Assembly (NCBI GenBank): GCA_026120035.1
Contig: JALRME010000016.1
Coordinates: 744,001-808,000 of the forward strand
Origin: Coleophoma eucalyptorum
Lineage: Eukaryota > Ascomycota > Leotiomycetes > Helotiales > Dermateaceae
Length of the DNA stretch: 64,000 bases
Reading direction: 5' to 3'
Under the pieces are notes generated by a model that searched no databases, had not been told where the DNA came from, and saw only the letters and a list, made by a program, of their open reading frames with translations. Positions 46,213 through 56,200 of this stretch are shown piece after piece (position 1 is the first letter of the stretch; every line of letters starts with the position of its first letter). Both the position numbers and the translations under genes were made by a program.

Positions 46213-46576
46213 CTAGTAGCTTGATGTAGAATTGGTACACCAGAGCCTCTGCATGTTCCATACTATTACGCCTCCGGCTTGTGTGATGGAGATTATCTTA
46301 TCTTCATCGAAACCAGGCGCCAGATCACTCACCCAAAAAGGACCCAGATAAAGAGTGTTTGCCCTCTTTCTTCTCTCGCAGTGGAGAGTTCTGCAATGCA
46401 GTAATGCCATCAAATCTAGTCAGCCAACAATGGAGACCCATAAACCTAGCGTCTTTTCCTGCATCCTCCTGCATCTGTTTCCATGTCATCGGTAGAGTCG
46501 AGGCCAAAGCAAATGACTTCACATTAACTTTGTGGTAGTACAAGAGTACTGACTCTCTCGCATACACTTCTATCAC
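46213..46576 (-). pseudogene. Two overlapping coding-like frames, possible decayed or spliced gene
   Basis: One frame reads SFALASTLPMTWKQMQEDAG then ARFMGLHCWLTRFDGITALQ; the other reads LYLGPFWVSDLAPGFDEDKI then TQAGGVIVWNMQRLW. Both look like real protein and overlap, so a frameshift or an intron (a GTGAGT lies at about 46331) may separate them. No start, end or family could be fixed. Confidence 0.3.
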
Positions 46577-46917
46577 AGCAGTTTATCAAATACTTGCAGT
46601 ATCACGTCTTAAGAGCAAATAAGAGAGTAGTATGAGGTATCAACGATTGCGTTTCTAATGCCAAAACAGTAACCAATAAACAGAAGTTTCTGGATACAAG
46701 GATTGATTCTAGAAAGATAAATAACAAAACAAAAGGAAATTTTATGTAACATTATCTACAGCTTCGTGGCGTACTTTGGAGGGGAATCCGAATCCAAAAG
46801 GACGTTCGCTTGCAAGAATATCATATCTTTAAAAGTCACATCAGGACGCCTAAATGCCTATGCAAAGCAGCCACATCAAAACGGTGCCAGAGTTTCTTTC
46901 ATCTCAAGTTTATCCAT

Positions 46918-48659
46918 CTACAACAAGATCATACCCGCACCAGCCATTCCTGCAACAACAGCGTAAGCTCCCAATTGCAAAAGACCCATGTCGAATCGTG
47001 GGACGACGACAGCACCCGCGGAACTCTTGCTGGTCGATGTAGAAGAGCTGGAAGAGCTAGAGTCGCTAGTGGATCCAGTGCCGGTTGGGGCAGAAGTGAC
47101 AGTTCCAGTTCCTGCGGTACCGGCTTCAGCGAGAAGGGAAGAACATGTAGAGCTCTTAGTGCCGGATTGGGTTTGGGCGTTGCCGTTGAAGTCACAAGCA
47201 GTGGAGTCGGAGGACTGAGCTTGGTAGTATTGGTCCATGGCGAAGGAAAGCATCTGGTATGCTGTGCACATGGAGTAGGCTCCGTAAACTCCGCTGGTAG
47301 CATTGGCAGTAACACCGGAACAGGCACTGCTGTCAAGACCGCAGACAGTGCTGAAAAGGGAGGCGGTTTCGTTTCCGCTCAGGCCGGTGTTGGCCTTGCA
47401 TCCAAGGGAAGTCATCATGCAAGAGCAGAGTTCAGCATTAGCCTTTGGTGGGAGGTTGCTGGAGGCGGCCCAGTCGCTACCAACAGTAGGACAAGCTTGG
47501 GCAACGGTGTTGCTAACAGTGTAGGCAGACGAAGCAGTGGATGAAGGAGTAGCCTTGGCCAATTGGGCGGAGAGAGAGGTGAAATCGGTAAGCTTGGTGG
47601 CGGAACTGCTGGAGGCAGTGTTGACACTGACAAGACCTTCATAATGTTAGTTGGGTCGTCATTAGGAGAACCCTCAGATCACGTACCGTAGCTGTTAGTC
47701 TCTTGGAACCACTCATAGACAATACCTCCGGACCAAACATTAGTCATGTTTGAACCATAGATGGCTTGAACTTCAGTGAATGGGCGAGGGGTAACACTGT
47801 TGCATCCGTACTCAGCGAAAAAGGCTGGGACAGAGTAGTTGGCGAATTCAAGAGTTCTTTGATCATAACCAGACTCGGTGTAGGAGGAGTCTCCACACCA
47901 CGAGTAGATGTTATAGCCCCAGAAATCAATGGCGTCGGAAGCATCACCACAGTTGAAGTAATGGGCCAAGTTGGTACGGATGGTGGCATCATCGTTGGTA
48001 GCATATCCGACACCAATGGTACGGTAATTCTTGGTGGAGATGTACTCCTTCATATCACGGACAGCGGCCTTGACAAAAGCACTGGCGTCGGTGTTGTTGG
48101 GTGAGTTGGAGACTTCGTTACCAGCAAAGAAACCGATGACGTTGGTGTAGTTGGCCATGGCATCGATAACAGCGGCATACTCAGAGTAGAGGGTGGTATC
48201 CCAGCTTGGGTCGCTACGGTCGATGGAGGTTTCGGGGTTGGACAGATCTTGAAAGACGTAGATGTTATTGTCCTGTAGAAGTTGCATGCAAGCAGAGTGA
48301 TCGAGCGACGCATTAATAGCGTAGACACGGATGACATTGGTTCCCAATTCCTTCATAAGAGGGATATCACGGGCACATCCGACCTCATCAGCCAATGGAT
48401 CCGAGAAAGCAGCATCTGAATCGGAGGGGACAGCTGACTGGTAAGCCACACCGCGGAGGAAGAATTCAGTTCCATTTTCGTAGAAGAAGTGAGATCCCTA
48501 GAAAAGCAGATTTAGCAAGCGTAAAGCGACACGATGGCGCAAGCATGGAAACGCGCATACCTTGATAACAATGGGCTCAACATCCGCAACGACAGAGGAA
48601 GCGAAGAGCGCCCCGCCGAGGGCAGCAGCAGCAATGGGAGCGAAACCGAATGGCTTCAT
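46918..48659 (-). CDS. GAS1: GPI-anchored beta-1,3-glucanosyltransferase (GH72 with CBM43; Gas1/Gel type)
   Basis: Three exons on the reverse strand (48659-48561, 48497-47687, 47636-46918), introns 63 and 50 nt, give 542 residues. A signal peptide ends near residue 25. The GH72 domain follows ([29 protein letters not shown]) with the acid/base Glu161 in FFAGNEVSN and the nucleophile Glu262 in FFAEYGCNS, almost the same positions as in A. fumigatus Gel1. A Cys-rich CBM43 (X8) module lies at about 360-460. A Ser/Thr-rich region and a hydrophobic tail ([20 protein letters not shown]) mark GPI anchoring. The enzyme cuts and rejoins beta-1,3-glucan chains in the wall. The CBM43 places it with Gas1/Gas2/Gel4-like members. 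It is divergent from FKS1. Confidence 0.95.
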
Positions 48660-50336
48660 GATTGCTGTAGATAGAAGGGTAAAAGTGATAGGATAGCTAA
48701 GTGTTGTAGTTCACGAGGGTCGTCCGAGGTTCCAAGTTGGCATAAAAAGGTAATTTCGTCTTCTTTTCAAAGTCGTCCTTGCCCAATTTTCAGACGCAAG
48801 ACTTGTTTCAAAGTAAGTCCGCCGCAACGAGTATACAAAAGAGTGTCGAGAAAGATTGATGAGAGGTAGAGAAATAGGGCAAAGAGAAGACGGAAAAAGA
48901 AGATCCAAAACAAAGGAAGACAGCGAAGGTGGTGAGTAGGAGGAGTCTTTCAATAATCTACAGGCGCACTCGTATCAGAAAGGGCAGAAAGCGAACGGGA
49001 ACCACATAATCTGGTAAGGGATGACATGGGGACGTGGTTCGTAGGCTCATTGCCGGCTTGCGTGTGGTTGTGGTGCTTGTGGTGGTGGGAGACGCGCAAC
49101 AAATCTAAACATGGGGGGCCCACCGCGCATCCTGGGACGGTGCAATGAGGCAGTCCCAATCGAGACGGGAACAGCAACGAGGCTGCATCATTGGCAGTCT
49201 ATTTATTTCAACGGTCCATTTGTTGCTGCTGGGCTTCTGAATTCTGCCGACTCACTCTGAGGCATTGGTATCAGATGAGGGGAGCTCTGGCTTGGCTTGT
49301 TCTGGAAGATATCTTGAGCCAGTGCTTGTGCCATTGCTTGTGCCGGAGCCTGAGCCTGGGCTGGAGCTTGTCTGGCTGCAGAGACGGGGGAGATGTTGAA
49401 GTTGGCATGCTTTGTGTGACGGTTATTTCTGTCTTGTGCACTTCACAATCTGGGACGATCAGGGGTTTTCCTGTTCGCATCCCCTCCGTCGTCTGCCGCC
49501 GCCTCGCTTGGCTGAAAATCCAGACGGAGGGGCAGGCCGAGGCGTCCGACACGTGACCTCACCTCTCTGTTTCTAGCTGCTCTGCTCTGCCGCCCCCTTC
49601 CTGCTCCCCTGCAATCCCTGGAATGAGGATTGCCAATACTTTGAGGCGCAGCACACATCCAATCTCACGAGCACAGGAACAGAACTGTAATCCAGTTACA
49701 ATACTATGTCACTGTCTCATTGGGAACGGTCCATATCGTACTCGACCGGTCGGTTTTTTTTCAGTTCAATCCTTACTGCGGACTGCATGTACTCGTCTCC
49801 TCCTTCTGCTGCTTATCGCTCCGGCCCCAGATACATATCGTCTGATTCCCGCTTCTCCCACAATTTCCAAGACATGACCGTCGGAGCTTTATTCTCTGAA
49901 TCTCGCTTTGCTTGAGGATCACACGTCACCAGCCCGTCCGAGGTCCAGCTGGAAAACTAGACCATCAAATCATTGCTCATCATCCAGTTCGTAGTGGGCA
50001 AGTCCCGGTTCATGGTTCATGTCATCCAAGCAATCCTGTGCTGCGGCGGGATCATCCAAGTCTCATACGCGTCTCAAGCAGGACGGCCGGTCTTGTTTTG
50101 GAGCCATTGGCCTCGCTTCGTCTGCACAATGGATTGAGTCTTGCAATTGAGGCTCTGTACTGTAGTAAAGTCGGTGTCAGGAACCTAGTACCAGTAGGGT
50201 GCCAGCCTCTCAAACACATCGCGGTGAAGCGAATGTTTCTGGAATTGGTCAGCTGAAAAATAATCTTTTTACCCTCAACATTTTTATTACAGTATCATGC
50301 GGTATTCCTGGATTGGACGAGTAGGTCCACACGAGA

Positions 50337-50360
50337 TGAGGCTTCGGCTTCGGCTTCGGC
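50337..50360. repeat. GCTTCG hexamer repeat
   Basis: About four tandem copies of the six-base unit (gaggcttcggcttcggcttc ggcc), centrally placed in the long divergent region. Confidence 0.7.
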
Positions 50361-50591
50361 CAGACACGGAGAGTTAGGTAGCAACTATACGGTGTAGCCA
50401 GCTTTTTTGTTTGGCTTACCAGAATTGACCCCCTATTTCATACTTCGTACTTGACTATGCACATTTCAGCCGGCCCACCCGGTCATTTGTCCGATAGCAA
50501 AAGCTTGAATCTTGAATCATGCTCGACCGCTAGGGTTGATTAGATCGCCACTCCGGCATAGTTAAATCTATTTTGAGACCGACTGACAGGT

Positions 50592-50881
50592 ATGGACAAG
50601 CCAGAAAGCCAGCAAACAAGAAAGCGACGCCCGGGAACGAATTTGCATGTGCACGGGGTGTACGATGAAGACGACGACGGCCCTATAGACACGACACGAG
50701 TCGCTGCTGCACCAACCTCTTCACCTCCGTCTCGCCTCAGAGCAGATGGAAAAGAATTGGAACGCAATCATTGGTATGTTCAAGCTACGGCCTGACCTTA
50801 ATCTCAAGCCTCCAACTGTGGGATGTTTAGCAGTTCCAAAGTGGCGGAAACAGGGATTGCTGGTAATTCCATATGCACGCT
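50592..50881 (+). CDS. Possible small two-exon hypothetical gene
   Basis: An ATG at 50592 opens a hydrophilic frame (MDKPESQQTRKRRPGTNLHV, DEDDDGPIDTTRV). A GTATGT at about 50774 and a TTTAG at about 50831 could splice it to a frame that stops around 50887, giving roughly 78 residues. It is charged and probably disordered, and no family is recognised. It may be a leader ORF or chance. Its position inside the FKS1 upstream region makes it worth only low confidence. Confidence 0.22.
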
Positions 50882-51844
50882 GACATAGACTCGTTGAGCA
50901 TTGCGAAGCGCCAAGAGAATTACGATAAATACGATAAAGTGTGTCCTGCTGAACTGGCGCAATGGGTACGGGGGCCGGGTGATTCTGACAACATTCTAGA
51001 AGGCTGTTCTTGGTCTGGCGTTTTATTCTGTGTTATGCCAGCAGGATGAAGGTTTATGAAGGACACAGGAGACTGGAGATGAGCTTCACCCAGATTGCAC
51101 AGGATATCCTGAGCCCCACGACCTCATTGGAAGGCGGAAATGAAAGCCCTCCAATGTCAAACAGCCGGTGCCAGGTGCCCCTGAGTATTGTCCCCACGAA
51201 TAACGAGGCGGGCGGTAAGTTGGCCCTGTTTTTTAAACAGAGAAGCTGATAACCGCTGCCGCGATCAGCGTCCGGAGGTGCGGCATTCGTACTGCCACAG
51301 GTTGCGATAATGCATTGGCAAGCCATTGAGCACCACCACCTCTTCGAGCGAGCCAGTGCTAGGTGAGAATGCGCGGTGTACAGGTGTAAGGGCAGAGATA
51401 AGACTTACCACTTGCGAATACTGTGCGAGTAGTGATGATGAGTGCTTCTCGTACTTGTAGGTGTCTGACGATGCCAGCCCTCCTTCAGGTCTTGCTTGCG
51501 CGTGCCCACATTTGCACCCATGTCGGGGGGAGGGGGAGGGGGGCAAAAATAGAGTAGCATGCAATACTGCACAGTACGGCGCTGGAAGATGGCTTTTACG
51601 ATGGAAATTGGACCGTTGACAACGATGGCACAACGGCTGAGATTGATAATGATAATGGTACGGCTATGATGACGACAATGGATCCGAGATGGACCTCCTT
51701 GAAAATTCATTGGAGATGCGAGTAGGAGAAACCTCCTACTTGCTTATCCGCGCAGATTTGCTTTGGGACCTTTTGGGTTTGGTGGATAGTGTGGTTAGTG
51801 GCAAACCGTTGCTCACAAACAAACCCTGGAGCAGCAGGAAGGAA

Positions 51845-51875
51845 AGGCCAGCAAGCCAGCAAAGCCAGCAGGAAG
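51845..51875. repeat. GCCAGCA-type short repeat
   Basis: Imperfect tandem units of gccagcaa / agccagca run through this stretch (ggccagcaagccagcaaagc cagcagg) within the FKS1 upstream region. Confidence 0.65.
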
Positions 51876-52230
51876 AGCAGGATGGATGGCAGGAAAGTGT
51901 GAAAAGAAAGTTGGCCACAGCGCTCCCACTTCCCTGGAAGCCTGAAAGGGGGCCCCTCTTGGTAAATCACTTAATCTGGATGCAGATTGGTGTGCCTTTT
52001 TATTTAGCACAGATCTTGAAGCCGGTGCAGGGATGGCCGGCCAGTAGGACAGCCGAGCAGTGTCGCCCATCTGGGGGCTATGCTGTTTTAGGAAGCGCCA
52101 TTATCCAACTTGCCTCCTTCATTCCTGGGCAGGCGGGCAGGGTTGTGGACACGACCACAAATACCGTATTCTAGCATCCTCAACGCGCAATCGTGCGCTC
52201 ACCGTGCGGTATATCGAAGGGCGAATGGTG

Positions 52231-52267
52231 GTAATCACAGTTAATCACAGCTAATCACAGCTAATCC
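52231..52267. repeat. 10-bp phased TAATCACAG repeat upstream of FKS1
   Basis: gtaatcacag, ttaatcacag and ctaatcacag follow one another exactly, then a diverged ctaatccagc. The 10-bp period equals about one helical turn, so the units face the same side of the DNA. It lies about 1.0 kb upstream of the FKS1 ATG. Confidence 0.75.
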
Positions 52268-53104
52268 AGCCAAATATTACGCCCCCGTGCCAGCCCGATT
52301 GCTTGCTTGATGCATGTTGGTGATCCACCTTCGACTTCCTCCTACTGTCCGGCGCGCACCACCCTAAAACCTGGCTTACTACTCCTGGAAGTATTGCACC
52401 TATTGCTCCCTAGTACCGTGCCTTGCCCTTCCCTGCCCGGCTGGCCTGCTTTGCTTGCCTGTACCTGTCGTGACCAAGCTGCACCTCTCATCTTTGGCTC
52501 GCTCGCTTTGAAAATTCCCAGAATCACGTCGAGCCATTCTTCCTTCTTTCCCACCTCTCCCTTCCTTCCTCCATCAACATCTCCTTCGCCTCGATCCAAT
52601 TCTCTCGATCATTGGCAACCGGAGACAGCTTGAACACTGTCCCATTGTTGTGTTCCGTTCGTTGCAGACTTGGATCTTCGGATCTTTTTGTTCCTCACAC
52701 TCGTTCCCGCAGCCAGCCAGTAGTTTGATTTCGTCGCATCAGCGCCGTTCTTAGCTTGCGAGTAGGGGGCTATCGTCCAAGCAACACGCACTTCGGGTGG
52801 AAAACAAGACTTACTCTCGACTTCCTTCCTTCTTTGACAACTCGAAAGGAAATCTCGCCCACTCCTTATCGTCCCTGGTTTTGATCTTCATTACGGCCCG
52901 TTCAGTTTATTTGGAGGTTCCTTACGCCAGGCGCCCTTGAAGAAGTGTTTATCAACAAACGAACGCCCTTCTATTTTTCTTGCAACTTGGGCCTTTTTTT
53001 CCCCGTCATCCCAACTCGAAATCCGCAAGGACCGCCTTCTCGAGCTCAAGAAAGACGATTACCACCACATTCGCGTGAATTACTTGTCCAATGTGCACAT
53101 AATC

Positions 53105-53231
53105 GTAAGTTCTGTTCCCCTCCGCGACAAACTCTTGGCCATTCATTTCCTCCCCTTTCCGAGCCGGTCTCACGACAACAAGCGACCGAGAACCTTGGTT
53201 TTCTGAACTTCTCCTGACCTCATCGTTTTAG
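53105..53231 (+). other. Probable 5' UTR intron of FKS1
   Basis: GTAAGTTCTG donor at 53105, pyrimidine-rich sequence, and acceptor CGTTTTAG ending at 53231, 21 bp before the ATG at 53253. The 127-nt segment contains no needed coding sequence. Supported by signals only. Confidence 0.55.
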
Positions 53232-53252
53232 GTACCTCTTTAGAACGCAATC

Positions 53253-56200
53253 ATGTCGGGACACCCACAGGGCCACTATGATGATGGCTACGACCATCAT
53301 CAGCCGGCCAATACAGACTCGTACTATCAAGACGAGCATAATCAACAGTACTATGATAATCAAGGGGGATATGCTGAGCATGGACAACCAGCACACGGTG
53401 GCCATCAGCAAGGCGCAGATGGTTACTACGATGAATCGTAGGTTTACACTTCTTACCGAATCTCATACCAGATCATTGACCAAAAATAGGGGCTACTACA
53501 ATGCAGATGCCAACAACCCATACCAACACGATGGAGGCTACTACGAGGGGCACGACCATGGCGGACAGTACCAGGATGAGTATTACAATGACCAGTACTA
53601 CGATCAAGGTGCTGCTGGTCAGCAACAGCCACAAGGGAAGCGTCGGGGTCATGACTCCGAGGAGGATTCCGAGACTTTCAGTGACTTCACGATGAGATCG
53701 GACATGCAGAGAGCTACCGACATGGATTATTATGGTCGTGGCGATGAGCGCTATAACAGCTACGATGCAAGCCAGATGGGAGGAAACGGATACCGCCCGC
53801 CATCCTCCCAGATCTCGTACGGAGGAAATCGATCATCCGGAGCGTCCACTCCAAATTACGGCATCGATTATAACAATGTCCTCCCAGCCGGACAGAGATC
53901 ACGAGAGCCATATCCAGCCTGGACCTCAGATGCCCAGATTCCTCTCTCCAAGGAGGAGGTAGAGGACATTTTCCTGGATCTGACTGCAAAATTTGGATTC
54001 CAGCGTGACAGCATGCGGAACATGTACGACCATTTGATGACTCTCTTGGATTCTCGAGCTTCTCGCATGACACCCAATCAAGCCTTGCTCTCCCTACATG
54101 CTGATTACATTGGAGGAGACAACGCAAACTACCGAAAGTGGTACTTTGCTGCACATTTGGATCTGGACGATGCAGTAGGATTTGCCAACATGAAACTTGG
54201 CAAGGCCAGCAGACGAACCCGAAAGGCACGAAAGGCTGCCAAGAAGGCAGCTGCAGCTGATCCAGAGAACGAGCAACAGACGCTTGAGCAACTTGAGGGC
54301 GACAACAGTTTAGAAGCTGCCGAGTACAGATGGAAAACCCGCATGAACAGAATGTCTCAACACGACCGTGTTCGCCAAATCGCTCTGTATCTGCTCTGCT
54401 GGGGCGAAGCAAATCAAGTTCGTTTCATGCCCGAATGTCTCTGCTTCATCTTCAAGTGTGCAGATGACTACCTCAACTCTCCAGCTTGTCAAAATCTGGT
54501 TGAGCCGGTTGACGAGTTTACCTACCTCAACAGCGTCATCACCCCATTGTACCAATACTGCCGTGACCAAGGTTACGAAATCCAGGATGGCAAGTACGTG
54601 CGCCGGGAGAGAGACCACAACAAGATTATTGGATATGATGACTGTAACCAACTCTTCTGGTATCCCGAGGGTATTGAGCGGATTATCATGGAAGACAAGT
54701 CTCGCCTTGTGGATCTTCCACCTGCTGAGCGTTTCCTGAAGCTCAAGGATGTTAACTGGAAGAAGGTTTTCTTCAAGACATATCTCGAGACTCGTTCATG
54801 GTTCCATCTACTCGTCAACTTCAACCGTATCTGGGTCATTCACATCTCGTTCTTCTGGTTCTTCACCGCCAAGAACTCTCCTACACTTCTTGTCAAGGAC
54901 TACAAGCAAGAGGTGAACAATCTGCCACCTGCATCTGCTCAATGGTCTGCTGTCGCTTTGGGAGGTACTATTGCCTCATTCCTCATGCTTGTCGCTACAC
55001 TCTGCGAATGGTCATATGTTCCTCGAAAATGGGCTGGTGCTCAACATTTAACGAAACGTCTTTTGTTCATTCTGGTCGTCTTGATTATCAATGTTGCCCC
55101 CAGTGTTTACATCTTTATCATTCCAAACACCCAGAAGACGAAGATTGCATTGATTCTTGGAATCGTTCAATTCTTTATAGCTGTTGCCACAGTCTTCTTC
55201 TTCTCGGTCATGCCACTCGGAGGACTTTTCGGAAGCTACCTAACCAAGAACTCTAGACAGTACGTTGCCAGTCAGACCTTCACCGCAAGCTATCCTCGTC
55301 TTGAAGGAAATGACATGTGGATGTCTTATGGTCTTTGGGTTATTGTTTTTGCGTTGAAGCTTACCGAGTCATACTTCTTCTTGACGCTTTCGATTCGTGA
55401 TCCTATTCGATACTTGGCCTCCATGGATGTTGCACATTGCTTGGGTGATGCGATCATTGGTACCGTGCTTTGCAAGGTTCAGCCAAAGATCCTTCTCGGT
55501 ATCATGATCTTCACTGATCTGTGTCTCTTCTTCCTGGACACGTTCTTGTGGTACATTATCATGAACACTGTCTTCTCCATCGCTCGATCCTTCTACTTGG
55601 GTGTTTCCATCTGGACTCCATGGAGAAACATCTTCTCTCGACTTCCCAAGCGTATTTACTCGAAGATCCTCGCCACAACTGATATGGAGATTAAGTACAA
55701 GCCAAAGGTCCTTATTTCTCAGATTTGGAACGCCATTGTCATTTCTATGTACCGTGAGCATCTACTTGCCATCGACCACGTCCAGAAGCTCTTGTACCAT
55801 CAAGTTCCTTCAGAGCAAGAAGGAAAGAGAACTCTCCGTGCTCCAACTTTCTTCGTATCGCAAGAAGATCATTCCTTCAAGACTGAGTTCTTCCCAGCTC
55901 AAAGTGAGGCTGAACGTCGTATCTCTTTCTTCGCCCAATCTTTATCTACACCAATCCCGGAGCCACTTCCTGTTGACAACATGCCAACTTTCACCGTCAT
56001 GATTCCCCATTACAGCGAAAAGATCCTTTTGTCTCTCCGCGAGATTATCCGTGAAGATGAGCCTTACTCTCGTGTCACTCTTCTTGAGTACTTGAAGCAG
56101 CTACACCCCCACGAGTGGGACTGTTTCGTAAAGGATACTAAGATCTTGGCCGACGAGACATCTCAATTCAATGGCGATTACGAGAAGAATGAGAAGGACA

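Larger units (their letters stand above)
43221..46917. other. AT-rich, gene-poor segment with coding-like fragments
   Basis: 3.7 kb between SPT7 and the GH72 gene. It is clearly more AT-rich than the flanks and has many stops. Three reverse-strand fragments look protein-like: 44646-44894, 45189-45395 and 46213-46576. The first looks like an exon, with an AG acceptor at about 44886 and a GTAAGC donor at about 44667, yet every frame after the donor hits stops soon. An interrupted repeat with units of the type cctgcgaag lies at about 45784-45830. I read this as decayed gene or element sequence; no intact transposase, terminal repeats or target duplication were seen. Confidence 0.5.
48660..53252. 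promoter_or_regulatory. Long divergent regulatory region between the GH72 gene and FKS1
   Basis: 4.6 kb without a convincing gene. Most of it is GC-balanced, pyrimidine-rich on the FKS1 side (52500-52900, repeated cttcctt and cttt), and rich in short repeats: 50336-50360, 51845-51875 and 52231-52267. Open frames at 49191-49556, 49912-50256 and 51689-52174 lack conserved features and codon bias. A small frame at 50592 is noted separately. A likely leader intron precedes FKS1 (53105-53231). Long promoters and leaders are common for highly regulated fungal wall and signalling genes; this is inference. Confidence 0.6.

Noticed and set aside
49191..50256. Frames in the GH72-FKS1 region as genes
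   Set aside because: Low-complexity Pro/Arg/Ser/Leu composition typical of translated GC- or CT-rich promoter sequence; no splice partners.
51689..52174. 161-codon plus-strand frame as a gene upstream of FKS1
   Set aside because: No conserved motif or codon bias, and it overlaps simple repeats; overlapping frames on the other strand are as long.
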